Assembly (NCBI RefSeq): GCF_002863565.1
Contig: NZ_PGUW01000010.1
Location: forward strand, 1 to 64,000
DNA: 64,000 bases
Reading direction: 5' to 3'
From: Bacillus sp. V5-8f
GTDB taxonomy: Bacteria > Bacillota > Bacilli > Bacillales > DSM-1321
Below, piece after piece: positions 9,614-18,952 of this stretch. The first letter of the stretch is position 1; the number at the start of each line of letters is the position of its first letter. The notes beneath the pieces were generated by a model, which saw only the letters and a program-made list of their open reading frames with translations, was not told where the DNA came from and searched no databases. The translations under genes were made by a program, and so were the position numbers.

Positions 9614-10801
9614 TTGAAATTGCCTTTAGATGATATTAGGGTCTTAGATTTATCCAGAATATATGCTGGTCCTGTAGGATCCATGATATTAGCGGATTTG
9701 GGAGCAGATGTCATTAGGATTGAATCTCCAAAAGGAACTGATAGTATGCGGGAATGGGGACCATTTGTTGAAGGGGAAAGCACCTATTATCTTTCAGCTA
9801 ACCGTAATAAACGCTCTGTTACTTTAAATATTAAAAGTGAAAAAGGGAAGTCTTTGTTTTTACAGCTTGTAAAAAAAGCTGATATCGTTCTGGAAAATTT
9901 TAAGACAGGGACTTTAAATCGGTTAGGAATCGGTTTTGAACAACTAAAAAAGATGAATCCTAAAATAATCCTTTGTTCCATTACAGGATATGGCCAAACT
10001 GGGCCATATAGCAAAGAACCTGGCTACGACCCTGTTATACAAGCAATTGGCGGTTTGATGGATATTACAGGCCACCCAGACGGAGAACCGACACGCGTTG
10101 GGGTACCTGTAGTTGATATTTTCAGTTCCCTATATACCGCCATAAGTATTATATCAGCGATTCGAATCAGGGATCGTACTGGAGAAGGGCAGCATATAGA
10201 TATTTCCCTACTAGATGTCCAAATCAGTACATTGGCCAATATTGCAAGCAGCTATTTGATGACGGGGAATATCTCTAAAAAACTTGGAAACCAGCATAAC
10301 AATGTAGTTCCGTATCAAGTCTTCCAGTGCAAAGACAGACCGATGATGATAGCAGTGGGTAATGATAACTTATTTAATAAGCTTTGTAAAATTGTAAATC
10401 GCCCGGAATGGGTATCTGATGAGAAATATAAAACAAACTATGCAAGAGTTGTAAACAGGGATGACCTTACAGAAAAACTACAACGTATATTCATAACTAA
10501 AAATGTAGATGAATGGTTTGAAATCCTTTCTAATCACGGTATTCCTGCAGGACCTGTGAACAATGTCGAACAAGCCTTTAATCATCCTCAAGTACAAGCA
10601 AGAGAAATGGTAGAAGAGATTTCTCATCCCACGTTAGGAAAAGTGAAATTGGTAAGAAACCCAATTCGTTTTTCCAACACGCCAATAAAGATTAGGAAAC
10701 ACCCCCCACTTTTAGGAGAACATACAGTTTCATTTCTTCAACAGGAATTAAATTTGGATTCAAAAGAAATAGAAGAATTGCGATCTGAAGGCTCTATATA
10801 A
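9614..10801 (+). CDS. CaiB/BaiF family CoA-transferase
   Basis: A family III CoA-transferase of about 396 residues. These enzymes move CoA between carboxylic acids through an Asp-CoA intermediate. The family opening (RVLDLSRIYAGP, MILADLGADVIRIE), the CSITGYGQTGPY segment and the C-terminal PPLLGEHT are all present. GGAGGG at 9602-9607 directly abuts ATG 9608, leaving no spacing, so TTG 9614 (six-base gap) is the likelier start. It follows an insertion sequence and precedes a crotonase gene, consistent with CoA activation followed by processing of the CoA ester. Confidence 0.88.
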   Translation: MKLPLDDIRVLDLSRIYAGPVGSMILADLGADVIRIESPKGTDSMREWGPFVEGESTYYLSANRNKRSVTLNIKSEKGKSLFLQLVKKADIVLENFKTGTLNRLGIGFEQLKKMNPKIILCSITGYGQTGPYSKEPGYDPVIQAIGGLMDITGHPDGEPTRVGVPVVDIFSSLYTAISIISAIRIRDRTGEGQHIDISLLDVQISTLANIASSYLMTGNISKKLGNQHNNVVPYQVFQCKDRPMMIAVGNDNLFNKLCKIVNRPEWVSDEKYKTNYARVVNRDDLTEKLQRIFITKNVDEWFEILSNHGIPAGPVNNVEQAFNHPQVQAREMVEEISHPTLGKVKLVRNPIRFSNTPIKIRKHPPLLGEHTVSFLQQELNLDSKEIEELRSEGSI

Positions 10802-10924
10802 TTTTTTTATCGAGATTTCTTTACTTTTAGAAGTAATGTGGGAAAAAAATTTAAATCAGAGTCAACAGCCTGTTAAGTATAACGGTTGTGTGCATGATTA
10901 GATAGTGACTGAGAGGGTGTAAAA

Positions 10925-11743
10925 ATGGCTGATTTACATTTTGAAATACAAGAAGGAGTCGCTACGATAAGATTAAATCGTCCTGATTCAAGGAATGCCT
11001 TCAGTATGGAGATGATCGATTTATGGATAAAGGCGCTTGAAGAAGTTAGGGATAATGATGCCATCCGTGTTTTGGTCCTAACAGGAAATGGAAAGGCATT
11101 CTGCGCTGGCGGGGATATTAAAGCTATGAAACAGGGACTAGGTTTTATGGATGTTACTGGTCATGAGGAGAAAGATTTAACGACAACTGGATTAGCTCGC
11201 AAGAATAGTTTGTGGAAGTATATTCAAAGAATTCCATTGTTAATGGAAGAAATCGATAAACCAACCATCGCAGCAATAAATGGCGATGCCATAGGTGCAG
11301 GACTGGACATGTCGTTACAATGTGATATACGAATCGCTTCAGAAAAGGCAAGGCTAGGTGAAGGTTATGTAAATGCAGCAATTGTTCCTGGTGACGGAGG
11401 AGGTTATTTTTTGCCTCGATTAATAGGTATTGACAAAGCCCTTGAACTATTATGGACGGGGAGAATAATTGATGCACAGGAAGCTAGTGATATGGGATTA
11501 ATTACGAAAAGTGTTGCTCATGATTCATTAATGGAGGAAACTTACAAGTTAGCAAACAAGCTAGCGAGAGGGCCTCAACAGGTTATTCGTTTAATGAAAC
11601 GGACCGTGTATCAAGGGTTAAAGACAGACTTAAGAACCTCTTTAGATATGGTATCCTCCTTTATGGGAATTGTCACTGAACATCCTGATTACCAGGAAGG
11701 AATAAATGCTATCAGTGAGAAGCGTAAGCCTAAGTTTAAATAG
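10925..11743 (+). CDS. Enoyl-CoA hydratase/isomerase (crotonase) family, atypical active site
   Basis: A 272-residue crotonase-fold protein. The oxyanion-hole segments (FCAGGDIKAM and AINGDAIGAGLDM) are clear. The two glutamates of classical hydratases are not conserved: the first is Asp (GLDMSL) and the position aligned with the second is Tyr (GEGYVNAAI). It may therefore be an isomerase, hydrolase, decarboxylase or ring-processing crotonase rather than a simple hydratase. There is an extra loop around residues 70-100. GAGAGGGTG precedes ATG 10925. It acts downstream of the CaiB-type transferase in the presumed pathway. Confidence 0.85.
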   Translation: MADLHFEIQEGVATIRLNRPDSRNAFSMEMIDLWIKALEEVRDNDAIRVLVLTGNGKAFCAGGDIKAMKQGLGFMDVTGHEEKDLTTTGLARKNSLWKYIQRIPLLMEEIDKPTIAAINGDAIGAGLDMSLQCDIRIASEKARLGEGYVNAAIVPGDGGGYFLPRLIGIDKALELLWTGRIIDAQEASDMGLITKSVAHDSLMEETYKLANKLARGPQQVIRLMKRTVYQGLKTDLRTSLDMVSSFMGIVTEHPDYQEGINAISEKRKPKFK

Positions 11744-11882
11744 GCCTAATTTTTAATACTAGATGTTACTCAAGCTGAGAAAAATGCCTAGCTTTATTAC
11801 TTCTACTAATAAATTGATCAAAATTCTTAAAGGATACTTAATTAAATACTATTATCTTCGTATTTATTGGAGGAGATTCAGT

Positions 11883-12272
11883 TTGAGAAAAGTAATTAAC
11901 ACTGAAAACACACCCAACGCAGTAGGACCATACTCAGATGCAGTGAGAGTAGGAAATTTGTTGGTGTGCGGGGGCCAAGGGCCAATTGATCCAGTTACCC
12001 AACGGGTATACAGTGGAGAATTTGAACAAGAGGTACGTATTACAATGAATAATTTAAAGGCTGCCGTAGAAGCAGGGGGTTCTTCTATGGAAAATCTGGT
12101 TAAGGTGAATGTGTATCTTACTGATATAAATGATTTTGAGAGCTTTGGAAAAGTTTATCGTGAGTTTTTCAAAGATAGATATAACATGCCTACCCGGGTT
12201 TTATGTCAAGTGGCTGGATTATGGGGCGGTATTAGAGTTGAAGTAGAAGCTTTAGCGTATGTAGAAGATTAG
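11883..12272 (+). CDS. RidA family protein (Rid/YjgF/UK114)
   Basis: A 129-residue single RidA domain. Family members form trimers that hydrolyse reactive enamine/imine intermediates, and relatives in pathway operons do related deaminations. The signature NAVGPYSDAV, the conserved Arg in MPTRVLCQV and the C-terminal VEVEALAYV are present. TTG 11883 follows GGAGGAG by about seven bases and gives the normal family length; an upstream ATG at 11763 would add an atypical 40-residue leader. It suggests that a nitrogen-containing compound or an unstable intermediate is handled by the cluster. Confidence 0.88.
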   Translation: MRKVINTENTPNAVGPYSDAVRVGNLLVCGGQGPIDPVTQRVYSGEFEQEVRITMNNLKAAVEAGGSSMENLVKVNVYLTDINDFESFGKVYREFFKDRYNMPTRVLCQVAGLWGGIRVEVEALAYVED

Positions 12273-12400
12273 ATGACGAAGTAGAAGAAAAGTATCGTAA
12301 TAGAGTTGGTTAATTTGCTAGTTTAGAAGGTGCTCACCTTTAGCAAAAGCAAGCACGTACATCCCTTGTATAAGAGAAATGTGCATATATAGGCCCTAGC

Positions 12401-12550
12401 TTTGTTTATGCTCATAAAGATCATCATTTTTTTCAAGATGAATTGGTTGATAAGGAAGTATTAGAGCGTTTAGAAAGTTTAGCAAATGAGCTTGTGTTTA
12501 TGCAAAAATCATTAAAAAGATCTGTGAAGACAGTAGGAGAAATAAATTGA
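12401..12550 (+). pseudogene. C-terminal remnant of an unidentified gene
   Basis: An open frame ends at TGA 12548-12550 with a helical tail (DELVDKEVLERLESLANEL). There is no start or N-terminal part; the frame upstream is broken. It overlaps the following riboflavin-kinase remnant by a few bases, as coupled genes do. By context it might be the end of a flavin-linked enzyme, but I cannot identify it. Confidence 0.35.
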
Positions 12551-12714
12551 CAATGATTACGGGTAAAGTAATAAGGGGTAATCAGATTGGCCGGACTATT
12601 GGATATCCAACCGCTAATATTTTATTTGATACAAAAGAGCCCGATTTAAAAAAAGTCGCAGAATTATTATATTTTTTCTTGAATCCCTTAACGCTTAATT
12701 ATCTGTATTTATAG
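12547..12714 (+). pseudogene. Truncated riboflavin kinase domain (RibR/RibF C-domain-like)
   Basis: Starting at TTG 12547 or ATG 12553, the frame gives ITGKVIRGNQIGRTIGYPTAN. This is the substrate-binding opening of riboflavin kinases, including the G-x-P-T-A-N motif. The next residues are unrelated and the frame stops at 12714, after about 55 codons instead of about 125. It is a dead copy of a flavin-supply gene attached to the first catabolic cluster, which implies that the cluster once included a flavin-dependent enzyme. Compare the intact FAD synthetase at 55243. Confidence 0.6.
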
Positions 12715-12755
12715 AAACAGCCAAGGCTTTTTATAAAGCTCTTGGCTGTTTGCCT
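12715..12755 (+). terminator. Intrinsic terminator-like hairpin
   Basis: AAACAGCCAAG at 12715-12725 pairs with CTTGGCTGTTT at 12741-12751; the T-tract is weak. It closes the left catabolic cluster and could serve both strands. Confidence 0.6.
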
Positions 12756-12827
12756 ATTTTTGGTTTATGTTTTGAGGAAATTCTATCCGCTTAAGTAAAA
12801 CACAATGTTATGTTTGTCTACCTCAAC

Positions 12828-12905
12828 ACGAGCTTTTGGTTTACAGCATTGACGTTATCGATCTCTTCGTGAGTCAATTCAACATCAAAGATTTTTTTTA
12901 TTGTC
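12828..12905 (-). pseudogene. C-terminal scrap of an aldo/keto reductase
   Basis: Read leftward, this piece encodes IFDVELTHEEIDNV and ends in a basic tail, like the C-terminus of aldo/keto reductases (IFDFELTEEEM-type). No further homology is visible upstream. It is a short remnant and the call is tentative. Confidence 0.35.
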
Positions 12906-13041
12906 AGTACTAGGAAGTTCTTTATTTGACTTAGGAATGTTCATGACTTCATCCAAACGCTATAATATCTGGGGGTAGATTTGTTTATTTGCGGCCGATT
13001 TTTTTCATTTTGGTTATCTCGTAACTGGCCTAGTAAAAATC

Positions 13042-13932
13042 TTAAATAATATCTAATGGCATTTTCCTAGTTGGTTTAGGAAAGACTTGATCAAGTTTAT
13101 CAAGATCTTCTTGGGTAAATTCTATCGTTGCAGCTTCAGCATTTGCTAAGACATGTTCTTGTTGAACTGCTTTTGGAATGGCGAGGACGTTATTTGAACG
13201 TATGGTCCAGGCAAGAGCGATTTGCAATGGCTGGACATTATATTTGTTAGCAATATCTTGAATCGTTGGATCGTTTAAGAGTTGAGTTCTTAAAGAACCT
13301 CCTTGAGCAAGGGGACTGTAGGCCATGATTGGCATATTATGTTTATGGTGCCAAGGTAAGAGATCAAAATCGATTCCTCTAGAACCCAAATGGTAAAGTA
13401 CTTGGTTCGTCACACCATTCTTTCCATTCGGAGTATTCCATAGCTCATCCATGTCAGCTGTGTCAAAATTGGAAACGCCCCATCGTAAAATTTTCCCTTC
13501 CTCGCGCAGTTTTTCCATTCCTTCAATGGTTTCCGTTAATGGAACACGTCCTCTCCAGTGGAGAAGATATAAGTCCAAGCGGTCTGTTCCGAGTCGTTTC
13601 AAGCTGCTTTCACATGCTTTTGAAATCATATCTAACCCTGCATGATGGGGATACACTTTGGAAACTAAAAAGACTTCATTTCTACGTCCTTTAATGGCTT
13701 CGCCAACTAAGCGTTCAGAATCGCCATCTCCATACATTTCAGCAGTGTCAATCAGTGTCATCCCTAATTCTAGGCCCAGCTGCAAGGCTTTCATTTCTTT
13801 ATCTTTCGTTTGAGGATTTTCCCCCATGTACCATGTTCCTTGTCCTAAACTAGGTAATGAAGTGCCATCAGGTAGGGTTACCGTGCGTTTTGCTAATGCA
13901 TCTTTAATTTTTGCTATTCTCTTTTCATCCAT
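13042..13932 (-). CDS. Aldo/keto reductase
   Basis: A 296-residue NADPH-dependent TIM-barrel reductase of carbonyl compounds. The tetrad is visible: Asp and Tyr in DTAEMYGDGDSE, Lys in FLVSKV and His in YLLHWRG. The C-terminal cofactor loop (AIPKAVQQEHVLANAEAA) is complete. ATG 13932 is preferred because AAAGG lies about nine bases upstream; a further in-frame ATG at 13998 would add an odd 22-residue leader. It is transcribed away from the upstream SDR gene on the same strand and is probably a separate stress/detoxification gene. Confidence 0.88.
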   Translation of the reverse strand: MDEKRIAKIKDALAKRTVTLPDGTSLPSLGQGTWYMGENPQTKDKEMKALQLGLELGMTLIDTAEMYGDGDSERLVGEAIKGRRNEVFLVSKVYPHHAGLDMISKACESSLKRLGTDRLDLYLLHWRGRVPLTETIEGMEKLREEGKILRWGVSNFDTADMDELWNTPNGKNGVTNQVLYHLGSRGIDFDLLPWHHKHNMPIMAYSPLAQGGSLRTQLLNDPTIQDIANKYNVQPLQIALAWTIRSNNVLAIPKAVQQEHVLANAEAATIEFTQEDLDKLDQVFPKPTRKMPLDII

Positions 13933-14152
13933 GTGGCTCGACCTTTCATATATGTATTTGGCTAGTATAGAAGAAGCTGAACCTTCCCGTTGCTTCATAT
14001 AGAGTCTGCATATGTTAGTTTATCTACAAACAACTAAATCATTCTTTATTGAAGATAAGGCTATTTCTCTTTCAACTATGACAAAAAAGGTGGGATGACC
14101 AAAAATGTTTCACTTAAAGTCATCCTCACCAGTTGAAAGCTAATTCTATTTT

Positions 14153-14869
14153 TTATACTAAATGGGCTCCTCCATCGATTAAAACCGATGTACCGGTTGT
14201 AAACCCATTTTTGGCTAGGTAAACATAAGTTTCTGCTATATCTTTTGGTTCGGCAACACGTCCAACAGGTAATTGCTTAGCGATCTCTTTATACATATCC
14301 TGTCGTTGATCTTCTGGCATTCCACCATATAGAGGAGTGTCAACGATGCCAGGGGAGACCACGTTTACTCTAATAGGCGCCAGGTCTACTGAAAGTCCTC
14401 GGACTAATCCATCTATTGCTGAGTTGATGGAAGCTAGAGTTGTTGCACCTTGAGGAGGACGGACCCCATATACACCAGAAGTTAATGTAATGGAGCTTTC
14501 ATTATTCAAGTATGGAAGAGCGGCACGAACAGAAATGTATTGGCCCCAGAACTTGCTATCAAAAGCCTCTCTTGCAGTTGCAACTGGCAGTTCGCTAAAG
14601 CGGCCCATTGCGCCTTCACCTGCAGTAACTACGAGGTGATCAAATGTTCCAACCTTCTTGAAAAAGTAAGCCACCTTTTCTTCACTACGAAAGTCGATTT
14701 CATATCCTTCTACACTGCCAACAAGCTTTTCTTTTGCATCGGATAATTTTGAAGCAGAACGGCTAGCAATAATGACTTGAGCTGATTCATTTAGAAACGC
14801 CTGAGCAGTGGATAAGCCAATCCCAGATGTCCCTCCTAAAACAACCACACGTTTTCCCTTTAATGACAA
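14153..14869 (-). CDS. SDR family protein lacking catalytic Tyr and Lys
   Basis: A 238-residue Rossmann-fold SDR with the cofactor motif GGTSGIG. The catalytic Ser is present (TLTSGVYG), but the positions 13 and 17 residues later, normally Tyr and Lys, are Thr and Ile (TTLASINSAIDG). Such divergent SDRs with an A-x-x-N-x-A motif exist as a family of unknown function (Lin1944-like). A classical dehydrogenase reaction is therefore doubtful. It ends with the usual SVLIDGGAHLV. It sits in a minus-strand row with a PfpI-type and an aldo/keto reductase gene. Confidence 0.85.
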   Translation of the reverse strand: MSLKGKRVVVLGGTSGIGLSTAQAFLNESAQVIIASRSASKLSDAKEKLVGSVEGYEIDFRSEEKVAYFFKKVGTFDHLVVTAGEGAMGRFSELPVATAREAFDSKFWGQYISVRAALPYLNNESSITLTSGVYGVRPPQGATTLASINSAIDGLVRGLSVDLAPIRVNVVSPGIVDTPLYGGMPEDQRQDMYKEIAKQLPVGRVAEPKDIAETYVYLAKNGFTTGTSVLIDGGAHLV

Positions 14870-14954
14870 AGTAATGACCTCTTTTATTTGAAATTTTTAT
14901 AACCAACTTGACGATCCCGATTGTTGACGAGATTTAAGTTTTTCATTACCAATC

Positions 14955-15473
14955 TTATTTTGCTAAAAGTTTTAGTGATTCACGATTAAATGCTGGAATG
15001 TCTTTTGGTTCCCGACTTGTAACAATATTATTGCTGATGACAACTTCTTCGTCTTTATAGTTTGCACCAGCGTTTTTCAAATCGTTGCGAATGGATTTAT
15101 AACCAGTGATGTCGACACCTTTTAAAAGATCTGTATCGATTAACACTTGTGGTCCATGACAAATCGCAAAAACAGGTTTTCCGTCTTGGATGAATGCTTT
15201 TGCAAATTCACCAAAGCGATCGTCTTCACGCAATAAATCAGGAGAAAATCCACCAGGGATAAGCAAAGCATCAAAATCTGCTGGATTTACTTCACCAATG
15301 GCTTTGTCAATTTTTACGGTTGCGCCTTTTTTACCAGTTACTTTGTGACCTGATTGTTTGTCTATCGTGATCACTTCATGACCAGCTTCTTTAAAGGCTT
15401 GAGCTGGTTCCGTGTACTCAACGTCTTCAAATAAATTTGTTATAAGTGTAGCGATTTTTTTGCTCATATCCAT
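14955..15473 (-). CDS. DJ-1/PfpI family protein (general stress protein 18-like)
   Basis: A 172-residue single-domain class I glutamine-amidotransferase-like protein. The nucleophile elbow AICHGPQ holds the reactive Cys, with the acidic partner in LIPGGFSPDLLRED. Bacillus homologues (YraA/YfkM type) are stress-induced and linked to deglycation/glyoxal or thiol protection. AGGAG upstream fits ATG 15473 (six-base gap) better than 15479. Following gap: 15480-15890 holds nothing recognisable. Confidence 0.88.
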   Translation of the reverse strand: MDMSKKIATLITNLFEDVEYTEPAQAFKEAGHEVITIDKQSGHKVTGKKGATVKIDKAIGEVNPADFDALLIPGGFSPDLLREDDRFGEFAKAFIQDGKPVFAICHGPQVLIDTDLLKGVDITGYKSIRNDLKNAGANYKDEEVVISNNIVTSREPKDIPAFNRESLKLLAK

Positions 15474-15889
15474 TAACATCTCCTCACAAATGATGATAGA
15501 AACAGAAGTATACGAATTATTATTTTCGTAAAGTATTCTTCTGCGTATTGAAGATATTACTGCAGAAAATTCGATTACTCACGTAATTTGCTCAAAGATA
15601 TAAAATGTAGAGTCAGATAATTACTTGATAATGAATAGTAGAATTTATAAATTTCAAAACATACTGGACGCTTGGCAAAGATAAAATTTCATATCCTTTA
15701 AGGTTGTTTATTAATGAGCCTTTCTGTCTTCGGGTATTTCTGTGGACATAATATTCGTCTATACCGGACAGGCAGCTTCATTACTGATTGTTTTAATTCA
15801 TTAGGCTATGTTAAAGTTCTTGGTTGATTTTGAATAAATCACAATCATTTGTGGTATCCTGATTGTTATTAATGACAAAAGAGGTAATT

Positions 15890-16913
15890 CAAATGACCGA
15901 GCAACCATATTAGCTGACATATCTTCTTTAAACGATAGGGATAAAGAATATATCTTAGGGTTTCTTACCCGCCATTTTACTCCTTCTAGTTCCCAACAAG
16001 GAGCTTTTATAGGTGAATTAAGGGAGCGGAAATTTTCTCACGGCTTTCATTGTCGTATTGTGGAAGTATGTCAGTTGTTCGCTATGGAAAGCGAAATGGT
16101 CGCCAACGTTATAAGTGCAAAGATTGTATTAAATTGAGCTGTGATTTTAACAAATTCCCCTATGTATCGTTGGAAAAAGGCAGACAAATGGGTTGCATTT
16201 ATTGAATGTAAGTTGAAGGGGCTATCTCTTCGCAATACAGCCGAAATAGTTGGTATCACTCACGTAACTGCTTTTTACTGGAGACATAAAGTGTTGTCTG
16301 CTCTTGGGAAAGAAAGTGTAGGTGCATTTGAAGGAATAGTAGAAGTAGATGAAACCTATTTCTTAGACAGTTATAAAGGTCGAAAGACTATCCCAACTCG
16401 CAAATCAAGAAAACTTGGAGGTTCAGCGTCAAAAAGAGGTATCTCCAATGAACAAGTCTGTGTATTGGTCGTAAGAGACCGAAACAAAACAACCCTTTCA
16501 AAGCGTGTCGGTTCAGGCAGAATTCTAACCGAACAAATTGATATAACTCTTAATTCCCATTTCCAAAGTCATACGTTACTTATTTCTGATGCTCATAAAT
16601 CATATAAATCTTATTCGGCTAAAAACAATGTTCAACACATTATCATAAATGGAAGTAAGAAAGAAAAGGTCAAGAAGGGCATCTATCATCTGAACAATAT
16701 TAATAATTATCACTTCCGATTGTAGAAATGGATAAGTCGATTTAATGGCGTTTCTACGAAGTATTTACAGCTTTATTTAGTGTGGTTTCAGTTCCTTGAC
16801 ATTAGGAAAATGGAAAGCGAGTTAACTAAGAAAATTCATATGCTTATTTTATCAAGTGTTCTCGGAACTTGGGAAACCGCAGATACATTAAGACTTAGAA
16901 ACACAGCCTTCTA
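15890..16913 (+). pseudogene. IS1595-like transposase, inactivated
   Basis: The longest intact stretch (16141-16725) carries a helix-turn-helix (RNTAEIVGITHVTAFYW) and DDE residues in VEVDETYFLDSYKGR and LISDAHKSYK, typical of IS1595-type transposases. The N-terminal zinc-ribbon part (from about 15890; CGSMSVVRYGKRNG-like codons near 16060) is out of frame, with stops at 15909-15911 and around 16136. The C-terminal part continues beyond the TAG at 16723 (KWISRFNGVSTKYL) to about 16913. At least three lesions make it inactive. Confidence 0.7.
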
Positions 16914-17054
16914 AGATTACAGAATATCTAAACAGGAAATCACAAATATGTACCGGTGGTTTCAATTAAAAATGAACTTGGAAATGTATCTCCAAGCTCA
17001 TTTATTTTAATGTCCATTTTTTTCAAAAGCACCCATTACTTTAATAAGTCAATT

Positions 17055-17588
17055 TTATTTAAAATTTTTAAGAATTGAGTAGACATATGTATCGTGTGCT
17101 TTACCATTTTGATACATATAATCCCTCAAAATACCTTCTTTTTGAAACCCTACTTTAGTTAGCAAATTATTAGATGCTTCGTTATCTATAAAAACGACAG
17201 CCCCTAAGCGAGTTAGCCCTAATTCATCAAAGCCATATTGAAGGACTTTTGAAACTGCCTCCGAGGTATATCCCTTCCTCCATTGTTCCGGATGAATTTC
17301 ATAACCTATTTCCGCCCGTTTATGTTTAGGAGACCAGGCATTAAAGCCAATTGTTCCAATTATTCCTTGAGTTCCTTTTATTTCAATTCCCCACCGTATA
17401 CCCCTTTTTTCAGTATAACTTTTTGCAAAAAAATCAACGAATGTTTCCGCTTGTTTTATATCCTCTAATGTCTCTTGTCCGTAATAACGTGTTACATTCT
17501 CATTAGAAAAACAAGCAAATATGTCTTTTGCATCATCTATTGTTATTTCTCTTAATAGTAATCTTTCTGTTTCAAATATAGGAAACAT
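17055..17588 (-). CDS. GNAT N-acetyltransferase, RimJ/RimL-like
   Basis: A 177-residue acetyl-CoA-dependent acetyltransferase. It begins FETERLLLREITIDDA, the typical RimJ/RimL opening. The acetyl-CoA-binding loop is EQWRKGYTSEAV, and NEASNNLLTKVGFQKEG gives the C-terminal part of the fold. The substrate may be a ribosomal protein N-terminus, an amino acid or an antibiotic; sequence does not decide. An AAAGGGAGAGA ribosome-binding site precedes ATG 17588. Confidence 0.88.
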   Translation of the reverse strand: MFPIFETERLLLREITIDDAKDIFACFSNENVTRYYGQETLEDIKQAETFVDFFAKSYTEKRGIRWGIEIKGTQGIIGTIGFNAWSPKHKRAEIGYEIHPEQWRKGYTSEAVSKVLQYGFDELGLTRLGAVVFIDNEASNNLLTKVGFQKEGILRDYMYQNGKAHDTYVYSILKNFK

Positions 17589-17894
17589 CTTTTCTCTCCC
17601 TTTTATTTATCTGTTTTTCCGTTTGAACTGTAAATATGCTTTTAAGAATTAGACTTTAAATTAAACCCCGTTAGTTTTAGTAGAAATTTTTATAATCTCA
17701 TATTCATTTTAACATAAATATCCAACAGTATTCTTTTATTGTCTATTCAATCAACCTTTTCCTTTAACATAGCCATTCATTAAAAACTATGAGATCTGAT
17801 AGAAATGTCTTAATACAGTAATTGTTATAAATCAGAATATTTTACCTGCTAGTCTAATAAGTATTTGTTAATCAAAGTTATTGTCTAAATAGTA

Positions 17895-18032
17895 ATGGGA
17901 GGAGGTTCCGTTCTAACAAATTTGCAAAGCAGCTTAAAGCATTTTGACTTACATGAAGTTAAAAGATTATATGCTAAACATATAGTTGGAAATAAGTTAT
18001 TAAACAATACAGGGAACTTTTTGTCTGTATGA
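17895..18032 (+). CDS. Possible 45-residue peptide upstream of the ABC operon
   Basis: ATG 17895 opens a 45-codon frame ending TGA 18032, rich in Leu/Lys (HFDLHEVKRLYAKHI). There is no good ribosome-binding site before the ATG; the GGAGGAGG is inside the frame. It could be a fragment of a lost regulator or a chance frame. The rest of 17589-18082 shows no gene. Confidence 0.2.
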   Translation: MGGGSVLTNLQSSLKHFDLHEVKRLYAKHIVGNKLLNNTGNFLSV

Positions 18033-18082
18033 AAGAGGGAGTGAAAAAGTAATAGACGACTGAATGGAGGGGAAGCGGAGAA

Positions 18083-18952
18083 ATGATTTTACAAACTCTT
18101 GTAAGCGGTCTCACCATTGGGTGTATTTATGGACTTGCCGCTCTAGGCTTAGTGTTAATTTATAAGACAACGGATGTTGTGAATTTTGCGCAAGGGGAAA
18201 TGGCCATGTTCACAACTTTTATCAGCTATATTTTTCTAAATAGTTATGGTCTTCCTTATTATCTTTCATTTATCTTATCTTTGCTGTTTGCGGCCGTATT
18301 AGGTATCGTTGCCCACCAAGGGATCATGAGGCCCGTTCAAAAAGCATCTTTATTAAATCAAATCGTATTGACTCTTGCGTTGTATATGTTTTTACGAGGG
18401 GTTGCTGGAATACTTTGGGGACATATTCCCGTTGGGTATCCGGAAGCTTTACCGGGAGAACCTTTTCAGCTTGGCCAAGTGTTTATCAAACCGAATGAAT
18501 TATTTGTTTTAGGTGTGTCACTTTTGTTAATGGTGGTATTTTATGTGATTTTTCATTATACAAAAATAGGATTAGCTATGCGTGCAGCGTCGCAGGATGT
18601 GAGTACTTCTCAGCTAATGGGAGTAAGGGTTTTAGGAATTTTTACTTGGGCTTGGGCTATCGGAACTGTGTTAGGTGGGGTAGCTGGGATGTTAATTGCC
18701 CCGATTACCTATCTTGATCCGAATATGATGCAGGAAGTTTCTATTCTCGCATTTGCAGCTGCAGTACTAGGCGGATTTGTAAGTTTGCCGGGAGCTGTAC
18801 TAGGCGGGCTCTTTATTGGGATATTTGAGACGATCGTCGCAACCTATATTTCTACAGAATTAAAAACTCCCCTTGTGTTTCTTCTGATTATCCTGATTCT
18901 TTATGTACGGCCAAATGGTCTGTTCGGTGTTGAATACACAAGAAAGGTGTGA
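18083..18952 (+). CDS. Branched-chain amino-acid-type ABC transporter permease (LivH-like)
   Basis: A 289-residue integral membrane permease with about eight hydrophobic segments. It opens with the LivH hallmark ISGLT-like LVSGLTIGCIYGLAALGLVLIYK, and VNFAQGEMAM follows. GGAGGGG precedes ATG 18083. It is the first gene of a contiguous permease-permease-ATPase-ATPase-binding-protein-ligase operon. Substrates of this transporter family include branched-chain amino acids, urea and aromatic or short-chain carboxylates. The linked acyl-CoA synthetase favours a carboxylate here (inference). Confidence 0.9.
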   Translation: MILQTLVSGLTIGCIYGLAALGLVLIYKTTDVVNFAQGEMAMFTTFISYIFLNSYGLPYYLSFILSLLFAAVLGIVAHQGIMRPVQKASLLNQIVLTLALYMFLRGVAGILWGHIPVGYPEALPGEPFQLGQVFIKPNELFVLGVSLLLMVVFYVIFHYTKIGLAMRAASQDVSTSQLMGVRVLGIFTWAWAIGTVLGGVAGMLIAPITYLDPNMMQEVSILAFAAAVLGGFVSLPGAVLGGLFIGIFETIVATYISTELKTPLVFLLIILILYVRPNGLFGVEYTRKV

